Of a stretch of 64,000 nt of DNA, positions 8,251 through 17,349 are shown piece after piece (position 1 is the stretch's first letter; every line of letters starts with the position of its first letter). Location: positions 4,356,501 through 4,420,500 of the forward strand of contig NZ_LT963352.1 of NCBI RefSeq assembly GCF_900236475.1, written 5' to 3'. This stretch comes from Streptomyces chartreusis NRRL 3882 (lineage in GTDB: Bacteria; Actinomycetota; Actinomycetes; Streptomycetales; Streptomycetaceae). A program made the position numbers and the translations under genes. The notes beneath the pieces are model-generated. The model searched no databases. It worked only from the letters and a program-made list of their open reading frames with translations, and was not told the DNA's origin.

Positions 8251-9327
8251 TCATCGGTCTCGCCCCGGCGCCCCCGTGCTCTCCCGCCGCACCAACCGCG
8301 TCGGCACGAGCGTCGTCCCGTGCTCCTCCCCGTCCTGCCGCATCTTGCTCAGGACGCCCTCCACGCACAGCCGCCCCACCTCGGCGAAGTCCTGGTGGAT
8401 GGTCGTCAGGGGCGGGAGGAAGGACGCGGACTCGGGGATGTCGTCGAAGCCGATGACGCTGATGTCGCCGGGGACGCGCAGCCCGCGTTCGTGCAGGGCC
8501 CGGAGCAGGCCCAGGGCCATCTGGTCGTTGGCCGCGAACACCGCCGTGCAGTCCGGCTCGCCGGCCAGCCGGAGCCCGGCCCGGTAGCCGGACTCGGCCG
8601 ACCAGTCGCCCCGGACCAGGGGCGGCGGGACCCGGCCGGCCGCGGTCAGCGTGTCGCGCCAGGCGTTGGCACGGCGCTGGGCGGCGAAGGAGCCCTCCGG
8701 GCCGGCCAGGTGCCACACCGTCTCGTGGCCGAGGTCCAGGAGGTGCCGTACGGCGTCCCGCGCGCCGCCCGCCTGGTCGGTGTCGACCACGGTGTAGCGG
8801 TCGCCCGCGTCCGAGTCGGCCACCACGACCTGCACACCGGGCGGGAGGGAGACCGTCGCCGCGTCCAGCAGGTGGATCTCCATGATGACGATGACGGCGT
8901 CCACTGCGAGCTCGCCCAGGCGGGAGAAGGCGCCGTTCACCTCGTCCTGGGTGGGGACGGCGACGGGCAGCAGCGTGACGGCGTAGCCGTGCTGGGCCGC
9001 GGAGGTGGCGATGGCCTCCAGGGTGCGGATGTTGCCCATCGTGGAGAGGGAGAAGGTGATCACGCCGAGGGTGCGGAACTCGCCGCGCTTGAGGGCCCGC
9101 GCGGCGCTGTTGGGGCGGTAGCCCAGCTCCCGCATCGCGGCCAGGACCTGGCGGCGGGTGTCCTCGGTGACGCCCGGGAAGCCGTTGGAGACGCGGGAGA
9201 CCGTCTGGGAGGAGACACCGGCGAGCTGCGCGACGTCGGCCATGGAGGCGCCCTGGCGCGGACGGGCCGGACGCCTTCTCGTACGGCCCGTGCCCTCGGG
9301 TTCTCTCTCACCGCCCACTGTGCCCAC
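8251..9327 (-). CDS. LacI-family transcriptional repressor
   Basis: About 358 residues if begun at GTG 9327 (GAGGGG five bases ahead); the ATG at 9243 would give 330 residues and starts right at the HTH. The DNA-binding domain shows MADVAQLAGVSSQTVSRVSN and hinge LGYRPNSAARAL; the rest is a periplasmic-binding-protein-like sugar-sensing domain with GFDDIPESA near the end. It is divergent from a secreted GH30 glycanase, and a perfect 16-bp palindrome sits between them, so it most likely represses the glycanase until a sugar derived from the polysaccharide is present. Confidence 0.92.
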   Translation of the reverse strand: MGTVGGEREPEGTGRTRRRPARPRQGASMADVAQLAGVSSQTVSRVSNGFPGVTEDTRRQVLAAMRELGYRPNSAARALKRGEFRTLGVITFSLSTMGNIRTLEAIATSAAQHGYAVTLLPVAVPTQDEVNGAFSRLGELAVDAVIVIMEIHLLDAATVSLPPGVQVVVADSDAGDRYTVVDTDQAGGARDAVRHLLDLGHETVWHLAGPEGSFAAQRRANAWRDTLTAAGRVPPPLVRGDWSAESGYRAGLRLAGEPDCTAVFAANDQMALGLLRALHERGLRVPGDISVIGFDDIPESASFLPPLTTIHQDFAEVGRLCVEGVLSKMRQDGEEHGTTLVPTRLVRRESTGAPGRDR

Positions 9328-9384
9328 CTGCCCCTCGCCCCCCTCGCCGCGCAGGCGGCGCAATTTTCGGTCCGGAACGACTCC

Positions 9385-9413
9385 TTGACCCCTGAGATTC
9401 GGACAGTGTAGAC
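9385..9413 (+). promoter_or_regulatory. Candidate promoter of the GH30 gene
   Basis: TTGACC (9385-9390) and GTAGAC (9408-9413) are separated by 17 bases. The predicted start of transcription lies a few bases before the palindromic operator, so bound repressor would block elongation or open-complex formation. Confidence 0.45.
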
Positions 9414-9426
9414 ATCCCGCCAGTGG

Positions 9427-9442
9427 ATGTTTACGTAAACAT
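9427..9442. promoter_or_regulatory. LacI-type operator
   Basis: ATGTTTACGTAAACAT is a perfect 16-bp palindrome with the central CG expected for LacI-family hinge-helix insertion. It lies between the divergent LacI gene and the GH30 gene and is AT-rich against the local background. Confidence 0.8.
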
Positions 9443-9565
9443 TGCCTAGTCGAAATCGTACGAGAAGGCACCGAACGGCGCTGAACTCGCACCAGTCGCA
9501 CCACGTAGGCCCCGATCTCTGCGTCCGCCGGGACGCGCGGACGCAGAAGAGTTGGAGTACTCGAG

Positions 9566-11617
9566 ATGGCACACCGCACCCGCAAGAGAAGGCTCCTCGG
9601 GGCCATCGGCGTCACCGCCGTGGCGACCGGAACCATCCTGGCCACCACCACCCTGCCCGCCGCGCACGCCGAACCCACCGCGCAGGCGGCCGGCGTCACC
9701 GTCCGCCCCGACCCCTCCTACTCGGGGGAGAAGTTCGAGGGCTGGGGCACGAGCCTGGTGTGGTTCGCCAACGCCACCGGCGACTACCCGCCCGCGATAC
9801 GCGAGAAGCTCTACAAGCTCCTCTTCGGCGACGAGGGCCTCGCCCTGAACATCGCCCGCTACAACATCGGCGGCGGCAACGCCCCGGACGTCAAGGACTA
9901 CCTGCGGGCCGGCGGCGCGGTCGAGGGCTGGTGGAAGGCCCCCGCGGGCACCACCCGCGAGGACGTCGACTGGTGGGACGCGGAGGACCCGGCCGACTGG
10001 AACAGACACGCCGACAAGACGCAGCGCTGGTGGGTCGACCGCATCAAGAAGGACATCACCCACTGGGAGACCTTCAGCAACTCCCCGCCCTGGTTCATGA
10101 CCGAGAGCGGCTACGTCTCCGGGAACTTCGACGCGGGCAAGGACCAGCTGAAGCCGGAGTCCGTGGAGGACTTCGCCAAGTACCTGGTGGGCGCGACCGA
10201 GCGACTGGAGAAGGCGCACGGCATCAAGGTCGACACGCTCGACCCGTTCAACGAGCCGAACACCAACTACTGGGGCACCAAGCTCGGCCCGGACGGCGAG
10301 CCGACCGGCGGTCGCCAGGAGGGCGCCCACATGGGCCCCGAGCTCCAGCAGAAGGTGCTGCGCGCGCTCGCCCCGGTGCTGAAGAAGTCCAAGTCGGACG
10401 CGGAGATATCCGCGATGGACGAGACGAACCCCGGAACGTTCGCCACCAACTGGAACTCCTACCCCCAGGACGTGCGGGACCTGGTGGGGCAGATGAACGT
10501 CCACACCTACGGCACCGGCCAGCGCACCACCGTCCGCGACCTCGCCAAGGCCGCCGACAAGCCGCTGTGGATGAGCGAGGTCGAGGGCGACTGGGGCGAC
10601 GGCCAGAGCTTCACGGACATGCGGCCCGGCCTCGGCCTCGCCCAGCGCATCGTCGACGACCTGCGCGAACTGGAGCCCAAGGCCTGGGTGTTCTGGCAGC
10701 CGGTCGAGGACTACGACAACATGAAGCCGGGCGGGGAGTCCGCGAAGGGCGGCAACTGGGGCGAGATCCAGCTCCCGTTCAGCTGCACCTCCAAGGACAC
10801 CCTCGAAACCTGCCCCGTCCACACCAACACCAAGTTCGACACGGCCCGCAACTTCACGCACTTCATCAAGCCCGGCGACCGGCTGATCAAGACCAACGAC
10901 ACGTCCAGCACCGCGGCGATCTCCCGCAAGGGCGACGCGGCGACCGTCGTCCACGTCAACAGCGCCACCGAGTCCCGCGAGGTCACCCTCGACCTGTCGA
11001 AGTTCGGCCGGGTCTCCTCCCACGCCACCGTCACCCCGGTGGTGACCAGCGCCGACGGCAAGCTGGAGAAGCAGAAGGCGGTCCGGGTCTCCGGCAAGCA
11101 GGCCACGGTCACCGTGCCCGCCCAGTCGGTGACGTCCTTCCTCGTCAAGGGCGTGTCCGGTGTCGCCAAGGACGCGGCCGAGCTGCGGAAGGGCCACACC
11201 TACCGGCTGACCGGCGTCCAGAGCGGCAAGGACCTCACCATCGCCGGCAACGGCACGGGCCTGGTCATCAAGAACGCCGACACCTCCGACCCGAGCGGCC
11301 AGCAGTGGCGGGTGGAGCAGATCCGCGGCACGGACAACCGCAAGCGGTACGTGTTCACCGAGACCGCCACGAACAAGCGCCTGGCCGTCCGCGACGGCGC
11401 CCTGGTCGCCGAGCCGGACGAGGGCCGCCGCGACAAGGCCACCGAGTGGATCATGTCCACGACCGGCGACGGCACCTGGACCCTCGTCAACGCCGCCACC
11501 GGCCAGCTCCCGGACGTCGCGGGCCAGTCCACGAACGACGGCGCCTCGGTCGGCCTCTGGCAGCCCAACTCCGGTTCCAACCAGCGCTGGAAGGTCACGG
11601 ACGTGACGGGCAGCTGA
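9566..11617 (+). CDS. Secreted GH30 glycanase (endo-beta-1,6-galactanase type) with C-terminal lectin-like domain
   Basis: 683 residues. A Sec signal with an RTRKRR start and cleavage after AHA (about residue 35) exports it. The GH30 barrel carries the acid/base Glu230 in DPFNEPN and nucleophile Glu338 in WMSEVEGD; SNSPPWFMTESG is the conserved substrate-loop motif. A beta-sandwich side domain (about 440-530) and a ricin-type trefoil (about 540-683, QQWRV and NQRWKV repeats) follow. The closest known activity for this architecture is hydrolysis of beta-1,6-galactan side chains of arabinogalactan; that specificity is inference. Divergent from and probably controlled by the LacI gene. Confidence 0.88.
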   Translation: MAHRTRKRRLLGAIGVTAVATGTILATTTLPAAHAEPTAQAAGVTVRPDPSYSGEKFEGWGTSLVWFANATGDYPPAIREKLYKLLFGDEGLALNIARYNIGGGNAPDVKDYLRAGGAVEGWWKAPAGTTREDVDWWDAEDPADWNRHADKTQRWWVDRIKKDITHWETFSNSPPWFMTESGYVSGNFDAGKDQLKPESVEDFAKYLVGATERLEKAHGIKVDTLDPFNEPNTNYWGTKLGPDGEPTGGRQEGAHMGPELQQKVLRALAPVLKKSKSDAEISAMDETNPGTFATNWNSYPQDVRDLVGQMNVHTYGTGQRTTVRDLAKAADKPLWMSEVEGDWGDGQSFTDMRPGLGLAQRIVDDLRELEPKAWVFWQPVEDYDNMKPGGESAKGGNWGEIQLPFSCTSKDTLETCPVHTNTKFDTARNFTHFIKPGDRLIKTNDTSSTAAISRKGDAATVVHVNSATESREVTLDLSKFGRVSSHATVTPVVTSADGKLEKQKAVRVSGKQATVTVPAQSVTSFLVKGVSGVAKDAAELRKGHTYRLTGVQSGKDLTIAGNGTGLVIKNADTSDPSGQQWRVEQIRGTDNRKRYVFTETATNKRLAVRDGALVAEPDEGRRDKATEWIMSTTGDGTWTLVNAATGQLPDVAGQSTNDGASVGLWQPNSGSNQRWKVTDVTGS

Positions 11618-11643
11618 CGCTTCGCCCCGCACGCGCCTGCCAC

Positions 11644-11693
11644 GACGCCCCCGGCCTGCCGCACCCCCTGGTGACGGCGGGGCCGGGGGCGTC
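11644..11693 (+). terminator. Terminator after the GH30 gene
   Basis: Perfect 13-bp stem GACGCCCCCGGCC (11644-11656) / GGCCGGGGGCGTC (11681-11693) with a 24-base loop, placed between the GH30 gene and the convergent ComB-like gene; it may serve both strands. Confidence 0.7.
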
Positions 11694-11704
11694 CTGCCGG
11701 GGTG

Positions 11705-12418
11705 TCAGCGGGTACCGGACGGGAGGGCGGGCACCGCGACGGGACGGAGCACCATGAGCGACTCCTCCCGGCGAGCCAGCATCGCGAAGGGGAACCTGTC
11801 GATCTCCAAGCAGAGATCGACATCGTCCGGGTGGTATCCGCTCCGCAGTCCAGCGGCGAGGTCCACCGCGGCACGGGAATTCCTCGCGCGGTGGAGATAC
11901 GGCGCCGCCTCGACATCGTCTCCGGCCATGCACCGACCGATGTACTCGACGCAGGCCAGATCCTCCTCGGCCCGGCCTCCCTCGCCGGTGACGACGAACG
12001 TCACCGGACCGGAATCCGCGGTCCGCAGGAACCGCGCGGTCGGGCCGGCCACCACGAAGCTCGCGCACAGGACCAGCGGCGCGCTCGCGACGGCCAGCGC
12101 ACCCACGGTTCCGGCCGTCGTCTTCTGCACCAGCGTGCGACCGGCGAGATCACGTGACCTGAGCAGGCCGGGTGAGTTCACAGCGTCGAATCCCGCTGCC
12201 GGAGCCCCGTCCTTCAACGCCAGCCACCCCGGGCGGCTCTCCTTCAAGGCGAGTGCCTCGCTCTCCGTCGAGGCCAGGACGATTCTCTCGACACCACGCG
12301 AGAAGGCCCAGGCAGCCACGGTGAAGGCGCGCATGACGTCGATGACGACCGCGACACGGGGGACACCGGTCAACTCCGGGATGCCTATGAAGTGATGGCC
12401 TACGAAGTGATGGTCCAT
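11705..12418 (-). CDS. 2-phosphosulfolactate phosphatase family protein (ComB-like)
   Basis: 237 residues from ATG at 12418 with AGAGGGG ahead. The fold signatures of the ComB family are present: [21 protein letters not shown] near the N-terminus (Mg-binding aspartate region), [25 protein letters not shown] in the middle and [16 protein letters not shown] later. The founding member removes phosphate from 2-phosphosulfolactate in coenzyme M synthesis, but bacterial members outside methanogens usually have unproven substrates, so only the phosphatase family is claimed. Probably downstream member of the amidohydrolase-thioredoxin-like run on the same strand. Confidence 0.8.
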   Translation of the reverse strand: MDHHFVGHHFIGIPELTGVPRVAVVIDVMRAFTVAAWAFSRGVERIVLASTESEALALKESRPGWLALKDGAPAAGFDAVNSPGLLRSRDLAGRTLVQKTTAGTVGALAVASAPLVLCASFVVAGPTARFLRTADSGPVTFVVTGEGGRAEEDLACVEYIGRCMAGDDVEAAPYLHRARNSRAAVDLAAGLRSGYHPDDVDLCLEIDRFPFAMLARREESLMVLRPVAVPALPSGTR

Positions 12419-12453
12419 CGCGCCCCTCTGCTGTCCGTGGACCACCGAGGAGA

Positions 12454-12891
12454 TCACGCGGAAGAGGAGATCTGCTCGCGTACCCACTCAGGATCGGGGT
12501 TTGTGTGCGGCCGGCCCGCCACGACGACGGTCGGCACGGTCTCGTCGCCGTCGTTGGCCGCCCTCACCGCTGAGGCTCCTTCCGGGTCACGCCAGATGTC
12601 GACCCAGTGCAACCGGCGGGCGCTGCGGCCCAGCCGGATGCGCAGTCGCATGCAGTACGTGCAGCCCGGGCGCCAGAAGACGACCGGCCGGCCGTCGACC
12701 GCGCTGCGGCGCTGTGCCTCCAGCGCACTGATGGATCTCGGGAAGAACAGGGGCGAGTTCACGCCTGCCAGTACCAGGAACACCAGCAGGACCGCTGTGG
12801 CCGCGCCGACGTCCTCCGCGAAGATCAGCCCCGTCGCGACGGCTGAGCCGCAGAGCATCAGCAGCATCGGCAGGATCCAGGCGCGCATCAT
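12454..12891 (-). CDS. Membrane-anchored glutaredoxin/mycoredoxin-like protein
   Basis: 145 residues from ATG 12891 (a longer reading begins at GTG 12939, without a ribosome site). Two hydrophobic helices ([19 protein letters not shown] and [15 protein letters not shown]) precede a glutaredoxin fold with the redox motif CTYC in [14 protein letters not shown] and the cis-Pro loop TVPTVVV. It likely presents a mycothiol- or thiol-linked redox domain at the inner face of the membrane. It sits about 60 bases after the amidohydrolase and 36 bases ahead of the ComB-like gene. Confidence 0.82.
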   Translation of the reverse strand: MMRAWILPMLLMLCGSAVATGLIFAEDVGAATAVLLVFLVLAGVNSPLFFPRSISALEAQRRSAVDGRPVVFWRPGCTYCMRLRIRLGRSARRLHWVDIWRDPEGASAVRAANDGDETVPTVVVAGRPHTNPDPEWVREQISSSA

Positions 12892-12948
12892 GGTGACGCA
12901 GGCTACCGATGAGTCGGCATGCCCCTCGAACCGGACCACATGACAGGC

Positions 12949-13905
12949 TCAGAGCCCGGAAGGCGCTGACAGCCCGAACAGCCCCGCCGCGTTGTCGTGG
13001 CACACCGCCCGCAGCCAGTCCTCCCCCAGGTCCAGCCGTTCCAGGGCGTGGAGCTGGTCCACGTACGGATAGGGGATGTTGGGGAAGTCGGAGCCGAGCA
13101 GGACCCGGTCGCCGAGTGCGGCCAGCCGGGGCAGCGCCCGACGGGGGAACGGCATGAAGCCCTCGGTGAAGTCGGTGAACGCCATCGTCGTGTCCAGCCG
13201 CACCTCCCCGTACCGCTCGGCCAGGCCGAAGAACTCCTCGTACTCGGGCATCCCCAGGTGCGCGACGACCAGCCGCAGCCGGGGGTGCCGCGCCAGCACC
13301 CGGGCGATCGGCTCGGGGCCGGTGTGCTTGCCGGGCGCGGGCCCGGAGCCGCAGTGGATCACCACGGGGATGCCGGCCTCGGCCAGCAGCCCCCACGCCG
13401 GCTGGAGCAGTTCGTCGGCGGGGTCGTACGCCCCCACCTGCACATGCGCCTTGAAGACCCGCGCACCCGCCTCGACGGCCTCCCGGACGTACGCCTCGAC
13501 GCCCGGCTCGGGGTAGAGGGTCGCGGTGTGCAGACAGTCGGGGGTGCGCCGGGCGAAGTCGACCGCCCAGCCGTTCAGCCAGCGGGCCATGCCCGGCTTG
13601 TGCGGGTACAGCATCGCGGTGAAGGCCCGCACGCCGAACTCCCGCAGGACGCCCGCCCGTTCCGCCTCCGCCTTCCGGTAGGTGATCGGCCACTCCAGCC
13701 CACCGGTCAACGGCCCGAGCGCGTCGAAGTAGCCCCACACCTTGTGCAGCACCCGCTCGGGCATGAAGTGCGTGTGCACGTCGACCAGCCCCGGAAGCCC
13801 GAGCCGCCCCCAGAAGCGGCGGACCTCCGCCGTTTCCGCACCTCCCACGGACACGTGGCCGGGCGAACCGGCAGGGTCGACTGGCGCCACACGGTGATCG
13901 TCCAT
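12949..13905 (-). CDS. Amidohydrolase (amidohydrolase_2 type)
   Basis: 318 residues from ATG 13905. It has the metal-binding pair in DVHTHF (residues about 42-47), a later His in FKAHVQVG, VVIHCGSGP and VVAHLGMPEYEEF, and the terminal Asp in LLGSDFPNIPYPY, the complete set of a TIM-barrel metal-dependent hydrolase or decarboxylase. Members act on cyclic amides, lactones or aromatic acids; the substrate here is unknown. It is divergent from an FAD oxidoreductase across 176 bases, so the two may serve one catabolic route. Confidence 0.85.
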   Translation of the reverse strand: MDDHRVAPVDPAGSPGHVSVGGAETAEVRRFWGRLGLPGLVDVHTHFMPERVLHKVWGYFDALGPLTGGLEWPITYRKAEAERAGVLREFGVRAFTAMLYPHKPGMARWLNGWAVDFARRTPDCLHTATLYPEPGVEAYVREAVEAGARVFKAHVQVGAYDPADELLQPAWGLLAEAGIPVVIHCGSGPAPGKHTGPEPIARVLARHPRLRLVVAHLGMPEYEEFFGLAERYGEVRLDTTMAFTDFTEGFMPFPRRALPRLAALGDRVLLGSDFPNIPYPYVDQLHALERLDLGEDWLRAVCHDNAAGLFGLSAPSGL

Positions 13906-14081
13906 GCAGCCCACGATCGGCCCGGGCGAGGTGGTGGGTCCACTCCCTTGCGCGAGAGTTCGGTGAGGGATCCGTCACCCGGGCGTCCACCGTGTCCGGT
14001 TGATCGTTCGTCGTCCCGTGGCTGAGGATGCCAGGGTCGGGGATGCGCAGACGTGGGGCAGTGAAGTCGGAGGTGGCGTAC

Positions 14082-15317
14082 GTGGGTTCGAGTGCGGGGA
14101 AGCCGGTCGGTGAGGAGATTCTGATCATCGGCGCCGGTGTGGTGGGGGCCTCGGTCGCCTATCACCTCACCCGGCTGGGGCACGACCGCGTGACGGTGCT
14201 CGACGCCCGCGACCGTGCCGTGCTCTCCGGATCGACCGGCCTGGCGCCCGGCTTCGTGGGCCAGCTCAGCGCGACGCCAGAGCTGACGGTGCTGGCCAAG
14301 GACAGCGTCACCGCCTACCGCGCGCTCTCGGACACCGCACCCGCTCCGGTCTTCTGGCAGGTCGGCTGCCTGGAGGTCGCCACCGGCCCGGCCCGCCTGG
14401 AACAGGCGCACCAGGACGTCGAGCTGGGCAGGCAGGCCGGGCTGGAGGCGCGCGTCCTCGATGCCGCCGAGACCGTCGCCCTGGCCCCCGCGCTGGTCGA
14501 CCCCGACCGCGCCCTGGGCGGGGTGTTCCTGCCGTCCGACGGTGCCGCCGACCCCGCCGCCCTCACCCACGTCCTCGTGGAGGCCGCGGAGAAGGGTGGA
14601 GCGCGCTTCCACTTCGGCACGCCGGTACGGGCGCTGGAGACCGAGGCCGGCCGGGTCGTCGGCGTGCGGGCGGGCGAGGACGGCAGGCTGCTGCGGGCCG
14701 ACCGGGTGGTGCTGGCGACCGGGATCTGGGGGCCGGTGCTGGCGGCGGATGCCGGGCTGCGACTGCCCATGGTGGCCGTCCAGCACCCGTACCTGTTCAC
14801 CGAGGAACTGCCCGGCCTCGACGACACTCCCATCGACGCGCCGATCGTCCGCTACCCCGAGCACACCGTCTACACCCGCCGCCACGGCCGCCGTTACGGG
14901 CTGGGCAGCTACGCCCACACGCCCCTGCCGCTGACCCCGTCGGCGGCGCTCACCTCGGCGGAACTCCCCTTTTCGGAGAGCGACTTCGGTGCTGCTCTCG
15001 AAGAGGCCACCAGCCTCGTGCCGGCTTTCCGCACCGCTCCGAGGGGACGCCACCTCAACGGTGTGTTCGCCATGACCCCCGACGAACTCCCGCTGGTCGG
15101 CCCCGCCGCCGGGCTCGCCGGACTGTGGTTCGCCGAGGCGTCCTGGGTCACGCACGCCGGCGGTGTCGGCCGCCAGTTCGCGAACATGCTGCTGGAGACC
15201 GGCGACCTGCTCGTCGACCCCGACCGGCTGGCCCCCGACCGCTTCTCCTCCTGGAGCGACCAGAAGGTCCGCGACACGGCACTGGCCCACTACCAGGGCA
15301 TCTACGACGCGCACTGA
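14082..15317 (+). CDS. FAD-dependent oxidoreductase (DAO/DadA family)
   Basis: 411 residues from GTG 14082, chosen because GGAGG lies eight bases ahead. ILIIGAGVVGASVAYHL is the Rossmann dinucleotide motif; STGLAPGFVGQLS and the C-terminal ASWVTHAGGVGRQFANML are typical of dimethylglycine/sarcosine dehydrogenase-like N-terminal modules. It would oxidise an amino or N-methyl group of a small molecule. It lacks the C-terminal folate-binding domains of full dimethylglycine dehydrogenases. Confidence 0.85.
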   Translation: MGSSAGKPVGEEILIIGAGVVGASVAYHLTRLGHDRVTVLDARDRAVLSGSTGLAPGFVGQLSATPELTVLAKDSVTAYRALSDTAPAPVFWQVGCLEVATGPARLEQAHQDVELGRQAGLEARVLDAAETVALAPALVDPDRALGGVFLPSDGAADPAALTHVLVEAAEKGGARFHFGTPVRALETEAGRVVGVRAGEDGRLLRADRVVLATGIWGPVLAADAGLRLPMVAVQHPYLFTEELPGLDDTPIDAPIVRYPEHTVYTRRHGRRYGLGSYAHTPLPLTPSAALTSAELPFSESDFGAALEEATSLVPAFRTAPRGRHLNGVFAMTPDELPLVGPAAGLAGLWFAEASWVTHAGGVGRQFANMLLETGDLLVDPDRLAPDRFSSWSDQKVRDTALAHYQGIYDAH

Positions 15318-15351
15318 GCCCTGGGCCGGGCCCCGGGAAGGGCAGGCCCGT

Positions 15352-15858
15352 TCAGTCGATGCGGGCACACAGGTCGTCCGTCGTCCCGTGCAGGAGGCGT
15401 ACGGACTTGTATCCGGTCGGGCTGATGTCCAGCGTGTAGACGCCGTCGACGAGGTAGAGGCCGCGGGGCAGACTGCCCTGGTCCTGGCCGACCCCGACGA
15501 GCACCGGCCCGAGCACGGTCCAGAGTTGCGAGCCGTCGGGCCGGTGCTCGACGACGGCCGAGCCGCTCGCGTCGGCGTCGTAGGAGGCGCCGGTCTCGGT
15601 GTTCGTGACACGGACGACCAGATCGCCCCGGTACGCGACCCGCCGCACGGAGCCGTCGGGGTAGGCGCTCAGCACGCGCCGCACCACCTCGTCGACGACC
15701 GGCTGGCCGTGGACGGGGAAGTCGCACCGCACGCCGGCGCCGACGTCCCACGGCGCGGAGGGTGCCGGTTCCCAGCCCTTCGCCGGCTGCGCGGACGCGG
15801 GCTGCGTCCCGACGAGCACCGCGGCAAGGGCCGGCGTGGCGAGAGCTGTTCGGCGCAT
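15352..15858 (-). CDS. Secreted protein of unknown function
   Basis: 168 residues from ATG 15858 with AAGGAGA ahead. A Sec signal (RRTALATPALAAVLVG, cleavage after ASA) leads into a beta-rich domain with two cysteines (one near the mature start, one in DDLCARID). Residues such as YRGDLVVRVTNTETGASYDADASGSAVVEH suggest an Ig- or lipocalin-like sheet. No family was recognised with confidence. It is convergent with the FAD oxidoreductase and divergent from the SARP gene. Confidence 0.78.
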   Translation of the reverse strand: MRRTALATPALAAVLVGTQPASAQPAKGWEPAPSAPWDVGAGVRCDFPVHGQPVVDEVVRRVLSAYPDGSVRRVAYRGDLVVRVTNTETGASYDADASGSAVVEHRPDGSQLWTVLGPVLVGVGQDQGSLPRGLYLVDGVYTLDISPTGYKSVRLLHGTTDDLCARID

Positions 15859-15963
15859 GGTTCTCCTTGGGCACAGACGGGGGGAAGGAGGGGCGTGCGC
15901 CAGTCTCTCCCCGGCCTCTGACCAAAACCTGACCACCGACAGGCCCTAGGCTGCCGGACAGCC

Positions 15964-17307
15964 ATGGAGTTCCAACTGCTCGGCCCGTTCGCCGCCCGCC
16001 ACGAGGGGCGGCAGGTACTGCTGGGCAGCCGCCGCCAGGAGCGGTGCCTGCTGGCGGTCCTGCTGCTGCACGCGGGCCGCGCGGTCACGACGGACCGCCT
16101 CATCGACCTGCTGTGGGACGGCGAGCCGCCCGACGCCGCCCGCGCCACCGTCCACACCTACGTCGGCCGCCTGCGCGCCGCGCTCAGGCCCTACGGCGTC
16201 TCTGTCGAGACCCGGCACGACGGTTACGTCGTGGAGCAGGGCCCGCATGAGATCGACGCGCAGGAGTTCGCCGGGCTGGTGGGGCAGGCGGCCGACTCCG
16301 CCGATCCCGCGGACCGGGTCCGCCTCTACGACCAGGCCCTCGGGCTCTGGCGCGGCCCGCTGCTCGCGGACGTGGCCGTTGAACCGCTGCGCGCCCGCCT
16401 CGGCGGCAGGCTGGGCGAACTGCGCCTGTCCGCCGTGGAGCGACGAGCCGAGACCCAGCTCACCATGGGTCTGCACGACCGTGTCGTGGCGGACCTGACG
16501 CCGCTGCTGGAAGAGCACCCGACCCGTGAACGGCTGGTCGGCGCCCAGATGACCGCCCTGTACCGCGCGGGCCGCCAGGCCGACGCCCTCCGGCTGTATC
16601 GCAGCACGCGTACGACACTGGCGGCCGAACTCGGCATCGAGCCGAACAGCGAGCTCCGCACCCTGCACGAGCGCATGCTGCGCGCCGACCCCCGGCTGGA
16701 CCGGCCCCCCGGGCCCGTCTACGCGGTGCGGGTCGGCGACCAGTGGCTGCCGTGGAGTACGAGCGGACACCCCGCGCTGGAGTTCTGCAACACCTACGCC
16801 GGGTGGGGCGGGGAGCCGCTGCCCGGGTCGGAGTGGCTGCGCGGCTACGCCACGCTCGCCGTGTGGGCCGGTCACCTCGACCTGATCGAGGAACGGCAGG
16901 TGACCGGGCTGCGGGAACAGGCCCTGCGGCAGCCGGCCGAGGCCGCCGCCGTCCTCGACGAGGCCCGGCGGCTCCGTACGGACCTGTACGCCTGCCTGAC
17001 CGATCCGCGGGAGGGCCGGGCGTTCAAGGCGGTGGCCGGTGCGGTGGAGGACGCCGCGCGTCTCTCGGTGTTCACGCGTGGCGACGACGGTCTCGGACGC
17101 TGGCAGCCGTCGCCCGCCGCCGGACTGCGTCTGCCCGTCTGCGCGGTGGCGCGCAGCGCGGGCGAACTGCTCGCCGACACGCGGCGCTTCACCGTCCGCG
17201 GCTGTCCCAGCCGGGACTGCGGCTGGCTGTTCCTCGACGAGAGCGGGCGGCGCCGGTGGTGCAGTCTGGCGACGTGCGGCGCCAAGCGGTCGGCCGGGGG
17301 CCGGTGA
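15964..17307 (+). CDS. SARP (BTAD) regulator fused to an ABATE/CGNR zinc-finger domain
   Basis: 447 residues. The N-terminal OmpR-like winged helix (FQLLGPFAARHEGRQVLLG, DLLWDGEPPDAARATVHTYV) and BTAD helical domain (to about residue 245) are those of Streptomyces antibiotic regulatory proteins. The rest is a stress-type ABATE domain (HPALEFCNTYAGW) ending in a CGNR zinc finger with Cys pairs in GCPSRDCGW and WCSLATCGAKR. Two DNA-binding modules in one chain is unusual. The ATG has no ribosome site and follows a TAGGCT at 15947, so it may be leaderless. No biosynthetic cluster adjoins it, so the target is unknown. Confidence 0.88.
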   Translation: MEFQLLGPFAARHEGRQVLLGSRRQERCLLAVLLLHAGRAVTTDRLIDLLWDGEPPDAARATVHTYVGRLRAALRPYGVSVETRHDGYVVEQGPHEIDAQEFAGLVGQAADSADPADRVRLYDQALGLWRGPLLADVAVEPLRARLGGRLGELRLSAVERRAETQLTMGLHDRVVADLTPLLEEHPTRERLVGAQMTALYRAGRQADALRLYRSTRTTLAAELGIEPNSELRTLHERMLRADPRLDRPPGPVYAVRVGDQWLPWSTSGHPALEFCNTYAGWGGEPLPGSEWLRGYATLAVWAGHLDLIEERQVTGLREQALRQPAEAAAVLDEARRLRTDLYACLTDPREGRAFKAVAGAVEDAARLSVFTRGDDGLGRWQPSPAAGLRLPVCAVARSAGELLADTRRFTVRGCPSRDCGWLFLDESGRRRWCSLATCGAKRSAGGR

Positions 17308-17349
17308 CAGGCCGCTGCCACACCGGCGTCCGCACGGTCGGCAGCCTTC

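Noticed and set aside
9442-11757. Open frames on both strands overlapping the GH30 gene
   Set aside because: Frame with signal peptide and GH30 catalytic motifs is clearly the coding one; the others are GC-driven shadows.
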